A DNA stretch of 64,000 nucleotides from Bacillota bacterium (GTDB taxonomy: Bacteria > Bacillota > Clostridia > Lachnospirales > Lachnospiraceae), in assembly GCA_023415055.1 (NCBI GenBank), contig JAEZLZ010000090.1, forward strand, positions 41,360-105,359, read 5' to 3'. The position numbers and the translations under genes were made by a program. This document shows, piece after piece, positions 8,620 to 17,095 of this stretch. Numbering within the stretch: the first letter of the stretch is position 1; the number at the start of each line of letters is the position of its first letter. Below the pieces are notes generated by a model. That model worked only from the letters and a program-made list of their open reading frames with translations, was not told the DNA's origin and made no database searches.

Positions 8620-8644
8620 CCCGCGCTTGCAAGGCGCTCTTATG

Positions 8645-8760
8645 ACATGAGGCTGTTTCAAAGCACACATAATGATCTAGGGAAAGAATAACTCACATTC
8701 CAGCTTGCACTGTTGTTCCTTCCTTCCGTCAAAAATGTACCTTTTGAAACAGCCTCTTGT
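8645..8760 (+). ncRNA. Structured terminator-like element with conserved core (copy 1)
   Basis: The outer arms at 8645-8662 and 8743-8760 pair over 18 bases with one mismatch (GAGGCTGTTTCAAA with TTTGAAACAGCCTC). The 80-base interior carries TTCC, GCACTGTT and TCCGTCAA, also found in the same order on the minus strand of the elements at 42664 and 53863, whose outer stems differ. It follows the YcxB-like gene by 25 bases, in the sense direction. Confidence 0.6.
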
Positions 8761-8790
8761 TTACATTCCTCACTTATATGCCGATAATCT

Positions 8791-8822
8791 CTATTTATAA
8801 ATAGGAATAATGTCATTATAAT
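8791..8822 (+). promoter_or_regulatory. Possible promoter/operator ahead of the GH2 gene
   Basis: A TATAAT at 8817-8822 follows a 14-bp perfect palindrome CTATTTATAAATAG (8791-8804). No good -35 is visible, so the palindrome may be where a regulator binds. The call is tentative. Confidence 0.3.
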
Positions 8823-8926
8823 ACAAGTTATAAAGAAACGCGGGTGTAATCAGATAGTGACTTATATGACTTGAGGAGCTACCCGTGGCATAAATGTATT
8901 CCTACTTAGGAAGGGAGATTATAATA

Positions 8927-10636
8927 ATGAATATTCCACGACCGGAACATCCATTTCCACAAATGGAACGAGAGAACTGGCTTAACATCAACGGTGAATG
9001 GCAGTTCGAATTTGACTTTGGCAGAAGCGGAAGAGACCGTAAATTATATCAGGAGAAGACTTTTAAGGATAAAATTATAGTACCATTTTGTCCGGAGAGC
9101 GAGTTAAGCGGAGTAAACTATAAAGATTTTATCCCTGCTGTCTGGTATAAGAGAAATCTGTCTATTACTGAGGATAATTTAAGAGGAAGAGTACTGCTGC
9201 ATTTTGGTGCAGTCGATTATAAAGCTTATATATATATCAACGGTGAAGAGGTCGGTACTCACAAAGGAGGCTATTCTTCCTTCCAATTTGATATCACTTC
9301 CTATCTGATTGCGGGTGATAATGATTTAACCGTGTTGGCGGAGGATGATTCAAGGTCCGGGCTGCAGCCAAGCGGAAAGCAAAGCGGAGAATACCATTCC
9401 TACGGTTGCCTGTACACCAGAACCACCGGTATCTGGCAAACGGTATGGCTGGAATTTGTACCGGAGTGTTATATTAAGAGCGTAAGATACTATCCGAATG
9501 TTACAGAGGGTTCCTTACAGCTTCAAGGCACCGTTCAGGGCAAAGGTACCTTTACGGCAATTGCTTATTATGATGGCAAAATATGCGGTGAAGTATCCGT
9601 CAAATCAGAGCATGGCAATATCAATGCTAATTTGATGCTAAGTGAAAAATATCTCTGGAAGGTTGGAGAAGGCAATCTGTATGAACTACAGTTGATATTT
9701 GAAGAGGATCATGTAAAAAGCTACTTTGGACTTCGGGAGCTTAAAATGGAGGGAATGAAATTCTTGCTAAATGGAGAATCGGTATTCCAGAGATTAGTCC
9801 TAGACCAAGGCTTTTATCCGGATGGAATCTATACCGCTCCTACCGAGGAAACACTGCTTCGGGATATTAAGTTATCCATGGATATGGGCTTTAACGGAGC
9901 CCGCCTCCATGAAAAGGTATTTGAACCCAGATTCTTATATCATTGCGATAAGCTAGGCTATATCGTCTGGGGTGAGCATGCCAACTGGGGCTTGGACTTA
10001 TCAAATCCCAACAGCTTATTCTCGTTCTTGCCCGAATGGCTGGAGGTAATAGAGCGTGACTTTAACCACCCCTCAATTATCGGATGGTGTCCGTTTAATG
10101 AAACCTGGGATTATGACGGAAGAAAGCAGCTTGACGATATTCTGCGAATTGTTTATCAAACCACAAAACAATTTGATACCACAAGGCCCTGCATCGATAC
10201 GAGCGGAAATTTCCATGTACTTACCGATATCTATGATCTACATAATTACGAACAGGATGTGGAGAAATTCAAGGCGCATTATGAAGCGCTAAAAACCGGT
10301 GGCAGCTTCCGCGACGATCAGGAGCGCCGGCAGCATTATACCAACGGATTACCTGTATTCATTAGTGAATACGGTGGTATCAAATGGGATCCAAACGAAA
10401 CCGGCGAGGGCTGGGGGTACGGCGAAGCTCCGAAGACCAGAGAAGAATTCTTAGCCCGCTATGACGGTTTGACAACCGCATTACTTGAAAATCCCAATAT
10501 GTTTGCCTTCTGCTATACGCAATTGTATGATGTAGAGCAAGAGAAAAATGGCTTATATACTTATGAGAGGCAAGCAAAATTTGATCCCTCGGTGATCAAA
10601 TCGATTAATACAAAAAAAGCGGCGATCGAGGATTGA
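8927..10636 (+). CDS. Glycoside hydrolase family 2 enzyme (beta-galactosidase/glucuronidase type)
   Basis: A cytoplasmic retaining glycosidase (no signal peptide) that likely hydrolyses a beta-linked sugar taken up from plant or host glycans. The 569-residue protein has the GH2 order: jelly-roll sugar-binding domain (WLNINGEWQFEFD, then KAYIYINGEEVGTHKGGYSSF), an immunoglobulin-like domain, and a TIM barrel. The acid/base is E392 in WCPFNETW and the nucleophile E481 in FISEYGG. It is shorter than LacZ and lacks its C-terminal domains, resembling compact clostridial GH2 proteins. Start: ATG at 8927 after AGGGAG; an upstream in-frame ATG at 8894 has no site. Substrate cannot be read from the sequence. 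It stands alone, with a repeat cluster and terminator downstream. Confidence 0.88.
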   Translation: MNIPRPEHPFPQMERENWLNINGEWQFEFDFGRSGRDRKLYQEKTFKDKIIVPFCPESELSGVNYKDFIPAVWYKRNLSITEDNLRGRVLLHFGAVDYKAYIYINGEEVGTHKGGYSSFQFDITSYLIAGDNDLTVLAEDDSRSGLQPSGKQSGEYHSYGCLYTRTTGIWQTVWLEFVPECYIKSVRYYPNVTEGSLQLQGTVQGKGTFTAIAYYDGKICGEVSVKSEHGNINANLMLSEKYLWKVGEGNLYELQLIFEEDHVKSYFGLRELKMEGMKFLLNGESVFQRLVLDQGFYPDGIYTAPTEETLLRDIKLSMDMGFNGARLHEKVFEPRFLYHCDKLGYIVWGEHANWGLDLSNPNSLFSFLPEWLEVIERDFNHPSIIGWCPFNETWDYDGRKQLDDILRIVYQTTKQFDTTRPCIDTSGNFHVLTDIYDLHNYEQDVEKFKAHYEALKTGGSFRDDQERRQHYTNGLPVFISEYGGIKWDPNETGEGWGYGEAPKTREEFLARYDGLTTALLENPNMFAFCYTQLYDVEQEKNGLYTYERQAKFDPSVIKSINTKKAAIED

Positions 10637-10670
10637 TCGGCTGCTGAAACATGTACCCACGGGGTTCATA

Positions 10671-10786
10671 TACAAGAGAAAGTTCGCTTTGCGAGCTTTT
10701 TCTTGTCATGTATAAGAGAAAGTTCGCTTTGTGAGCTTTTTCTTGTCATGTATAAGAAAAAGTTCGCTTTATGAGCTCTTGTCATG
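10671..10786. repeat. Three tandem hairpin repeats (40, 40 and 36 bp)
   Basis: Units at 10671-10710, 10711-10750 and 10751-10786 share AGTTCGCTTT, GAGCT and TTGTCATGTATAA. Each unit can fold AGAAAG against CTTTTTCT. The TTGTCATG box and GAAAG...CTTT arms tie it to the dispersed ATAGAAAG repeat. The third unit is shortened and its stem decayed. Confidence 0.75.
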
Positions 10787-10790
10787 TATA

Positions 10791-10841
10791 AAATATACCT
10801 TAGGAAGGAAGATGAATATGCTTCCATCCTAAGGTATATTT
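10791..10841. terminator. Bidirectional terminator after GH2
   Basis: A 15-bp perfect stem AAATATACCTTAGGA (10791-10805) / TCCTAAGGTATATTT (10827-10841) with an inner GGAAG/CTTCC. It lies between the plus-strand GH2 gene and the convergent 70-aa gene. Confidence 0.75.
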
Positions 10842-10908
10842 CATTTTATATCAGTTTCTATATAAATCCGTTTAAAATGTAATTCATCTGCTCATGAACG
10901 ATACTACT

Positions 10909-11121
10909 TCAGTGAAATGATTCCCCGGAATGAAGATTACGAACCACCTCAGTTACGCGGCTTTTCGCCTCGTCCCCAGTCGTAGAACCTTCTATATAAT
11001 CAACTAACTGCTTTTTGCTTTGATCCGATAAATTCACAAAGTTCTTCATTGCATCCATATCCAGTGCCAGTCTCATTCCAAGGCCAACGGGAAGCTGATG
11101 CTCATTATCAATCAGACTCAT
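10909..11121 (-). CDS. Small conserved-looking protein, weakly YdeI/OmdA-like
   Basis: A 70-residue cytoplasmic protein of unknown function. The second half (LSDQSKKQLVDYIEGSTTGD then EAKSRVTEVVRNLHSG) resembles the short C-terminal helix pair of YdeI/OmdA-type proteins, where the pattern is a loop, YIE, and a basic helix; this resemblance is weak. The ATG at 11121 has AAAGGAG seven bases upstream, which decides against the longer frame from 11169. It is followed by a shared terminator and lies upstream of, and on the same strand as, nothing recognisable. Confidence 0.6.
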   Translation of the reverse strand: MSLIDNEHQLPVGLGMRLALDMDAMKNFVNLSDQSKKQLVDYIEGSTTGDEAKSRVTEVVRNLHSGESFH

Positions 11122-11251
11122 CGCTTTACTCCTTTCTGCTTTGAAAGCATTTCTCATAAATTGATTCAAGCTTAGTATCTGATGATTATTCTATTTTATG
11201 TGTCAATATCTTACCTCATTCTTCAAAAATCGTTATGATATGATAAAAATG

Positions 11252-12379
11252 TTAAATAGTTCTATTCAGATCATCCTCACCTGATTCCTCAGAACCAAAA
11301 TCAGATTCCTTGAATTTTAATAAAAAGGTAAGAATGAGACTGATGAAAAAAGCAGCGATCATCGATAGAAAAAAGGTCCAAAATCCATCACCAAAATATA
11401 CCACCAAAGACACCATGGAGGGGTAGGCAAAAGCTAGAGCCCTTGCATTCGAGGTTCCTACTACTGCTCCACCGATGGCTCCTGCAATACACGCAGCAAT
11501 CATCGGCCGTTTCAGAGGAATAGTGATACCGTAAAGAACCGGTTCCGTTACACCAAGAATTGCAGTGATAGAGCTGGAAAAAGCTACTGTCTTATGTTTT
11601 TTATTCTTTGTCATAAGGCTGACAGCCATAGCTGCTCCAGCCTGACCCATTACGGCAGGTCCGCAAAGAGGAAGAAAGGAATCTACTCCAAGGGTATTGA
11701 TATGTTCTATGATGACAGGGACCATTCCCCAATGAAAACCGAAGACCACCATCGGCTGCCAAATCAGACCGAAGATTGCCCCAGCCACTATTGGGCTGAA
11801 TTGATAGAGTGCTGAGTAAGCAGAAGATAAACCGTTGCCAACCAAAGCTCCCAAGGGTCCGAATACCAGAAAAGTAATTGGTGCTACAATGATCACTGAT
11901 AGCATCGGTTTTAAAAACCCTTTTATGCTGCCATGGATGTAACGTTCTAACGGTATTTCAACAAAGTGCAGGATACCGACTGCTAATATAATCGGGATCA
12001 CACTGGAGGGGTAACTTACAGGATGAACTGTAATTCCAAAGAAGTCAAGGCTCTGTCCCTGTGAAAACACATTTGTTATATCCGGATAGACTAAGGTCGC
12101 CGCCACTAACATCGAGGTAACCGTATCCGCCTTCAGTTTCTGTGAAGCAGTGTACGCCAGAAAAATCGGTAGAAAATGAAAGAAGCCGTCTGCGATTGCA
12201 AATAAAATCCGGTATGCTCCCGTTGTCTCATTGAGCAGTCCCATATTGACGAACAGCAGTAATACTCCCTTAAGTAGAGCCGCCGCCATCAATACATTAA
12301 TGATTGGTAGAAATATACCGGAGATCGTGTCAATCATCCGATTGAACACGCTCTCCCTGCTATTTTTTGTTGTATGCAC
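11252..12379 (-). CDS. Stand-alone PTS EIIC membrane domain (glucose/glucoside superfamily)
   Basis: A polytopic membrane protein of the phosphotransferase sugar-import superfamily. The 375 residues hold only the EIIC domain: about ten hydrophobic helices, the motif GVTEPVLYGI near residue 275 and FGFHWGMVPV near 210. The EIIB phosphocysteine and EIIA histidine domains normally fused to this family are missing, and no separate ones are near. It must borrow EIIB/EIIA from elsewhere or work without phosphorylation. It begins 18 bases after the pepF stop, so is co-transcribed with it. The C-terminus ends in an acidic tail (SEESGEDD). Similar lone EIIC proteins have been annotated as putative regulators or transporters. 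Confidence 0.82.
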   Translation of the reverse strand: MHTTKNSRESVFNRMIDTISGIFLPIINVLMAAALLKGVLLLFVNMGLLNETTGAYRILFAIADGFFHFLPIFLAYTASQKLKADTVTSMLVAATLVYPDITNVFSQGQSLDFFGITVHPVSYPSSVIPIILAVGILHFVEIPLERYIHGSIKGFLKPMLSVIIVAPITFLVFGPLGALVGNGLSSAYSALYQFSPIVAGAIFGLIWQPMVVFGFHWGMVPVIIEHINTLGVDSFLPLCGPAVMGQAGAAMAVSLMTKNKKHKTVAFSSSITAILGVTEPVLYGITIPLKRPMIAACIAGAIGGAVVGTSNARALAFAYPSMVSLVVYFGDGFWTFFLSMIAAFFISLILTFLLKFKESDFGSEESGEDDLNRTI

Positions 12380-12397
12380 TTAATCCTCCCTTAAGAC

Positions 12398-14152
12398 CTA
12401 TATCATGCTGACGAACTGATCAATCAGCTCTTCTATCGTTCTTAAGCTGGTTCTCCAGAACTGCGGATTCTCTAAATCTATCTCTGCCTGCTTCGCAGCA
12501 TCCTCAACGCTCATAACCGTGGTCGCATTCAGCAATGCACGGTACTTCGGTACGAAAGCTTCACCCTCCGTCTTATATTTCTCATATAGGCCACGGGCAA
12601 ACAGACCGCCAAAGGCATAAGGAAAGTTATAGAAGCTAAGGTTTTCTGAATAATAGTGCCCCTTCAATACCCACATATACGGATGAAGATAATCATGATC
12701 CAGTCCGTCACCATATGCCGTCTTCTGCGCACTGAGCATGATCTCCTTCAGTTCATCTGCAAATAAGAAGCCTGTCTTGCAGCGTTCAAACACCTCATTC
12801 TCAAACAGGTATCTGGAGTAGATATCACAGATAATCTGGGTAACGTCCTGCAGCTGGCTTTCGATCAGAGCAAGCTTCTCTCTTCCTTCTGCATCTTTGA
12901 TTGCCGCTTCCATAATAATTGCTTCATTAAAGGTTGAGGCTGTCTCTGCAACCGGCATGCTGTAATCAACATTCAGCGGTAGATGCTCCTGAATATTTAA
13001 TCCGTGATATGCATGGCCAAGCTCGTGCGCCAGGGTAACTACATCACTTAATGAACCGGTAAAGTTCGTTAATATTCTGCTCTGTTTCACAAAGGGCATG
13101 TTTTCACAGAAAGCACCGCCGACCTTACCCTTGCGGGGATAAAAATCGATCCATTCATTATCAAAGGCTTCTTCCACCATATCTGCCAAATCACCGGCAA
13201 AGCCTTTAAAATGTTTTATCAGATAATCTTTTGCTTCTTCCGTGGTAAAAGTGGTTGTGGTCTCTCCGATCGGTGCAAACAAGTCGTACCAGGGCAGTCC
13301 GTTCTCATGACCTAAAAGCTTTGCCTTCGCTTTCAGATATTTATGGAACGATGGTAATGCCTCCCTAATCGCTTCCAGCATTGCCTCCAGTGTCTCTCTC
13401 TTCATCTTAGCCTGATTCAGAGTTAAATCAAGAGCGGAGGTATAGCCTCTCATCTCACAGATGGTATTCACCTGAGTCTTGATATTATTCAAGGAGAAGC
13501 TGACAGCATCCTTAATTTTCTCTAAGGACTTTAGTTCCGCTGCAAATGCATCCTTACGTACCTCGACATCCTCACTGTGCGCTTTGTTGCGTACCTCAGG
13601 GAAGGTAATAATGTTATCCCGGTATTCCACCTCAAGTGTGGAGGTTAGGAAGCTTTGCATACTACTCCAGGCAGAGCCTGCTGAAATATTCAGCTTTGCG
13701 ATCACCTCTTCCACATCGTCACTGAGTAAGTGCTTCGCTTCCTTTTTCATCTCATTCAACAGATACTCGTATTCCTTCAGCTTCGGATATTTTTGCTGAT
13801 AGGTGTCCATATTCTCAACCTTAGCGATGAATTTATTGATAACTGCCATAGGCTTTGAGGATAAACTAAGCTGCTTTTCTAGTGCATTCATCTCGTTGAC
13901 TGTCTCGCCGTCCGAGGTGTTCGTGGATTGTCTTAAAGCAACATAATAGCCGAGCCTCGTTCTTAATAGCTGGAACTGCTCCAGGTAATCTACCGCCTTA
14001 AGTAAAGCCTCTTCCTCATTTTTACTGTCCGCTAATCTGTCGCTGAACGCAGCTATCTCCTCAGTGATTGTCTGCAATCTTGTCTTATCAGCTTTGTACT
14101 GTTCATCCTGAAAGCCGTGATATAATATGTCGAGTGACCATTCCTTATTCAT
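12398..14152 (-). CDS. pepF: Oligoendopeptidase F (M3 family zinc peptidase)
   Basis: A cytoplasmic zinc metallopeptidase that cleaves oligopeptides of about 7-17 residues, by family knowledge. The 584-residue protein has the zinc site HELGH at H376-E377 to H380, with the further ligand glutamate in the AETASTFNEA segment about 25 residues later. The N-terminal half is helical as in other M3 enzymes, and the length fits PepF (about 590-600). The ATG at 14152 follows AGAAAGGA. It heads a two-gene unit with the PTS EIIC protein 18 bases downstream, an unusual partnership; ogt lies 86 bases upstream with its stop at 14239, and may be read through from the same strand. Confidence 0.93.
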   Translation of the reverse strand: MNKEWSLDILYHGFQDEQYKADKTRLQTITEEIAAFSDRLADSKNEEEALLKAVDYLEQFQLLRTRLGYYVALRQSTNTSDGETVNEMNALEKQLSLSSKPMAVINKFIAKVENMDTYQQKYPKLKEYEYLLNEMKKEAKHLLSDDVEEVIAKLNISAGSAWSSMQSFLTSTLEVEYRDNIITFPEVRNKAHSEDVEVRKDAFAAELKSLEKIKDAVSFSLNNIKTQVNTICEMRGYTSALDLTLNQAKMKRETLEAMLEAIREALPSFHKYLKAKAKLLGHENGLPWYDLFAPIGETTTTFTTEEAKDYLIKHFKGFAGDLADMVEEAFDNEWIDFYPRKGKVGGAFCENMPFVKQSRILTNFTGSLSDVVTLAHELGHAYHGLNIQEHLPLNVDYSMPVAETASTFNEAIIMEAAIKDAEGREKLALIESQLQDVTQIICDIYSRYLFENEVFERCKTGFLFADELKEIMLSAQKTAYGDGLDHDYLHPYMWVLKGHYYSENLSFYNFPYAFGGLFARGLYEKYKTEGEAFVPKYRALLNATTVMSVEDAAKQAEIDLENPQFWRTSLRTIEELIDQFVSMI

Positions 14153-14238
14153 AATAATATTTCCTTTCTGAATCCTCTTTATGATTTTATCTTTATTGTA
14201 TTATTATTCTTTCTTTTCTATTCGGTAAGCCTGCCGTT

Positions 14239-14751
14239 CTATCGGTATTGCTTCTCCATAGTAAGCAGCCGTGCTTTGATATCCAGACCGCCTGCATAAC
14301 CCACCAGACTGCCGTTTGCGCCAATCACCCGATGGCAGGGTACAATACACATAATTGGATTATGATGGTTCGCCATGCCTACTGCTCGGCTGGCATTACT
14401 GTTTCCCACTGCCTCTGCGATTTGTCGATAACTTCGTGTCTCCCCATAAGGAATCGCTTGAAGTGCCTCCCATACTTTCTTTTGAAATTCAGTTCCCTTC
14501 GGATTCAGCTTCAAAGAGAATTCTTTCCGCTTTCCGTCAAAGTACTGTTCCAGCTGGACTGCTGCCTCCCGGATCAATGGTGTTTCCTTAAAGTCATAAC
14601 ACTTCGCTTTCAAAAACTCTCTATCCTTCGTCGTAAGATCCACGGCCTCCGATTCTGTATCATGAAGTAATGTTACCTCTGATATGCCGAGACCATCTTC
14701 CGCAATAAACATTCTTCCAATCTTAGTCTGATAAAAAAAGCCGTTCATCAT
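14239..14751 (-). CDS. ogt: Methylated-DNA--protein-cysteine methyltransferase
   Basis: Repairs O6-alkylguanine by transferring the alkyl group to its own cysteine. The active site PCHRVIG carries C139 (counted from the first of two adjacent methionines), in the usual context CIVPCHRVIGANGSLVGYAGG. The DNA-binding helix around RSYRQIAEAVGN and SRAVGMANHHNP is present. At 170 residues it has the N-terminal ribonuclease-H-like domain plus the catalytic domain and no Ada zinc domain. GGAG lies eight bases before the ATG at 14751. A one-turn protein, so expression level limits capacity. It lies 28 bases after the stop of the next upstream minus-strand gene. Confidence 0.94.
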   Translation of the reverse strand: MMNGFFYQTKIGRMFIAEDGLGISEVTLLHDTESEAVDLTTKDREFLKAKCYDFKETPLIREAAVQLEQYFDGKRKEFSLKLNPKGTEFQKKVWEALQAIPYGETRSYRQIAEAVGNSNASRAVGMANHHNPIMCIVPCHRVIGANGSLVGYAGGLDIKARLLTMEKQYR

Positions 14752-14779
14752 CGTCTCTTCTCCTCTCCCGTAATCGTCT

Positions 14780-15415
14780 TTATGCTCTCAAAACTCTGCC
14801 CACAACACTCCGGACATGATACACTGTATCATAACAGATACCGGTAGCCCTGCGTCTTCGAAAGTACTCATCTTCATTTTGCTGCTCCTGCTCCCAGTCT
14901 GCTATACCCCGGAAGCTTCCTGTATATATGATATGTTCTTCCAGTCTTCGTTCCAACTCGCGGATCGCATTCATATTCGGATAACCAAGAAGATATGTCG
15001 CGAATTCCAGACAGGTATACATATTTTTCACAGCCAGACGCTTTCCCAACAAGGAGAGTAGAGCATTGATCGTATTATAGATCATAATCTCCCGATTCGA
15101 CTGAAAGTACTCTATCTCCCTTCGGATACGATCATATTCTGCCAGCTTTACCGGGACCTCACAGATTTTCACAAGTACGTCCTGATCTTTGTAGAGATAA
15201 CGTCCCGGTCTCTCCGTCACAAAACCTCCCCGAATCGGAGAATTTATATAGTATCTTGCAAAGGAGTACATTGCACTCAGATTCCGATCCAAGGAAACCG
15301 TGATATGACTGTATCTGTTACGTGTAAACAGACGGATTCCCTTCCCCATAATCGTATTCGTCGAGATAAATACAACATAAATATATTTTGTAGCTTCTGC
15401 TTGCACCGGTACCAT
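14780..15415 (-). CDS. Putative permuted papain-fold (YiiX/NlpC-like) protein
   Basis: Unknown function; the closest fit is a circularly permuted papain-like amidase fold. A histidine near the N-terminus in YSHITVSLD (about residue 40) and a later cysteine in MYTCLEFATYLL (about residue 133) match the His-before-Cys order of YiiX-type enzymes. The segment GKGIRLFTRNRYSH is typical of that group in Firmicutes. No signal peptide is present after the chosen start, so it would act inside the cell. The ATG at 15415 has GAGGGTGAG upstream; 37 upstream codons in frame back to 15526 lack a site. A C-terminal stretch is rich in glutamate, then arginine. The catalytic assignment is inference from two residues. 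Confidence 0.5.
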   Translation of the reverse strand: MVPVQAEATKYIYVVFISTNTIMGKGIRLFTRNRYSHITVSLDRNLSAMYSFARYYINSPIRGGFVTERPGRYLYKDQDVLVKICEVPVKLAEYDRIRREIEYFQSNREIMIYNTINALLSLLGKRLAVKNMYTCLEFATYLLGYPNMNAIRELERRLEEHIIYTGSFRGIADWEQEQQNEDEYFRRRRATGICYDTVYHVRSVVGRVLRA

Positions 15416-15556
15416 AATCTCACCCTCTTCCAAACAGCTTAATCTTTCGGCGTGAATCCATCCGCCATTCTGACGCAGCTTCACATCCGCAAAGACAATT
15501 ATAGCACAGGAGTATGGAATAAGCAAAACCGAACTGCAAGCAATGAATGGGTAAAA

Positions 15557-15642
15557 CGATAGAAAGCACGATTCGCGAACTTTCTATTGTCATGAATTAG
15601 AACGGTGCTGCTGATGAAAAGATAATTTCATCAGCAGCACCG
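15557..15642. repeat. Dispersed hairpin repeat copy C with companion hairpin
   Basis: The first hairpin joins GATAGAAAG with CTTTCTAT (15558-15587, loop with TTCGCGAA), followed by TGTCATGAAT. The companion hairpin pairs 17 bases at 15603-15619 with 15626-15642 (CGGTGCTGCTGATGAAA and its complement). On the minus strand the companion follows the nitroreductase gene and could act as its terminator. Confidence 0.7.
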
Positions 15643-15696
15643 CGAAAAAGATTTATATAAACCACAGGCAGTTTTGCCCATGAATTATTATCATCT

Positions 15697-16296
15697 TTAT
15701 TCAAATACCTTAACTCTTGTATCGATTGGAGAGAATTCCTTTGCACCGGGATCCGCTAAAGGATTACCAAACGGCATTTGAGCTAACAGCTTCCAACTAT
15801 CCGGCAGCTCCCAAGTTCTTCGAACCTCCTCATCAATCAGAGGATTATAATGCTGCAGGGAAGCTCCTAAACCAAGCTCCTCCAGTGCTGTCCATACTGT
15901 AAACTGAAGCATACCGTTCGATTGTAAAGACCAGACAGGGAAATTGTCTTTATATAGGGAGAAAGCCTCCTGAAGACCCTGTACTACGGACTGATCTTCA
16001 AAGTAGAGAATAGTACCGAAGCCATTTTTGAAGGAGTTTACTTTCTCGTCAGTAGATGCAAATGCTTCTGCAGGAACGATCTTTCTCAAGGTTTCACGAA
16101 CGATCTCCCACAATTTATCATGATTGTCTCCGAATAATACTACCGCTCTGGCACTTTGTGAATTGAATGCAGAGGGAACATACTTCACTGAATGTTCTAC
16201 TACCTCCTTAATCTCCTCCTTTGATACCTTGCTGTCCTTTCCTATTGCATAATATGTTCTGCGGCTTTCTACCGCCTGATTAAAAGTTTTGCTCAT
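15697..16296 (-). CDS. Nitroreductase family oxidoreductase
   Basis: An FMN-dependent NAD(P)H oxidoreductase of the nitroreductase fold. The 199 residues begin MSKTFNQAVESRRTYYAIG, with the SRRT phosphate/FMN-contact segment, then VPSAFNSQSARAVVLFG and the C-terminal ALEELGLGASLQHYNP, typical of the fungal-type HBN1/YdfN-like subgroup. Cytoplasmic. It is divergent from an OhrR-type regulator at 16562, and both promoters share one operator-rich gap, so it is likely induced by organic peroxides or electrophiles under that regulator. The natural substrate is not known. Alternative: a quinone or flavin reductase of the same family. Confidence 0.88.
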   Translation of the reverse strand: MSKTFNQAVESRRTYYAIGKDSKVSKEEIKEVVEHSVKYVPSAFNSQSARAVVLFGDNHDKLWEIVRETLRKIVPAEAFASTDEKVNSFKNGFGTILYFEDQSVVQGLQEAFSLYKDNFPVWSLQSNGMLQFTVWTALEELGLGASLQHYNPLIDEEVRRTWELPDSWKLLAQMPFGNPLADPGAKEFSPIDTRVKVFE

Positions 16297-16400
16297 ATTT
16301 CGTATCTGCCCTTCCTGATAAAATACAATTTAGACTACTTATCATATTCAATATATTTTTTTTTATGTAGGTTAGTGTTTAGATCACCTTATATTTATTG

Positions 16401-16496
16401 TTTACAATTTAATTTAATACTATTTTATTGTATTTGTCAATAGTTTTATTTGACTTTTTTTAAAAAATTGTATAAAATCTAATTGTAAGCATAATT
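16401..16496. promoter_or_regulatory. Shared divergent promoter/operator region, nitroreductase and OhrR-type gene
   Basis: Plus strand: TTGACT (16450-16455), 17 bases, TAAAAT (16473-16478). Minus strand: TTGACA (16440-16435) with a TATTAA-like -10 near 16418. TTTACAATTTAATTTAAT (from 16401) and AATTGTATAAAATCTAATTG (from 16467) resemble the TACAATT/AATTGTA half-sites of OhrR operators and overlap the -10 regions, which fits autorepression and repression of the divergent gene. Confidence 0.55.
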
Positions 16497-16561
16497 TATG
16501 AGAATTCTTTAATCTTTACTGCGCATAATAAAAATGAATGATAGAAAGTGAGGCCAATATT

Positions 16562-17062
16562 ATGGATACATCCATCAATAATCACCCTAAAACAGGCGAT
16601 CAGGACAAAGCCGGCTACGAGCTTCTGATGTTAGATAATCAGTTATGCTTTTCGCTATATGTATGTTCAAAGGAAATCATTAAGAAATATAAAAATCTTT
16701 TGGATCCCTTCGGCTTAACCTATACGGGGTATATCATCCTGATGGCTTTATGGGAAAAGGATGATGTTACGGTAAAAGAGCTTGGAAAACGGCTTTATCT
16801 CGATTCCGGTACTTTGACACCAATGCTAAAAAAGCTGGAGACTCTCAAATACATCAAGCGTATTCGGAGCTCCAGCGATGAACGTAATGTTTATATTCAA
16901 TTAACTGATCAAGGCAGAGATCTCAAGATGAAGGCACTCGATATCCCTAAGAGTATGATCTGTAATCTCGATCTGGATCCTAAGTATGCAGGTGTCCTGC
17001 TGGATTCTCTGCATAAAATGATGAAGCGGCTGGAAGAAACGGAAGATCCTTCGATTGACTAA
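16562..17062 (+). CDS. MarR family regulator, OhrR-type peroxide sensor
   Basis: A winged-helix repressor, 166 residues. The N-terminal segment DNQLCFSLYVCSKEI holds the cysteine (in QLCF) that senses organic hydroperoxides in OhrR proteins. The winged helix follows with VTVKELGKRLYLDSGTLTPM and KYIKRIRSSSDERNVYI, the typical recognition helix and wing. Start: ATG at 16562, since GTGAGG lies eight bases upstream; the in-frame ATG at 16538 has none. It is divergent from a nitroreductase, not from an ohr gene as in Bacillus, so target range may differ. Its stop is 33 bases from the convergent GH3 gene. The peroxide specificity is inference from the cysteine context. Confidence 0.85.
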   Translation: MDTSINNHPKTGDQDKAGYELLMLDNQLCFSLYVCSKEIIKKYKNLLDPFGLTYTGYIILMALWEKDDVTVKELGKRLYLDSGTLTPMLKKLETLKYIKRIRSSSDERNVYIQLTDQGRDLKMKALDIPKSMICNLDLDPKYAGVLLDSLHKMMKRLEETEDPSID

Positions 17063-17095
17063 TATCGCTCGATAAAGATATCAGCCAATACATTT

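Noticed and set aside
10671..10786. Short direct repeats as a CRISPR array
   Set aside because: Units are adjacent with no unique spacers and there are no cas genes.
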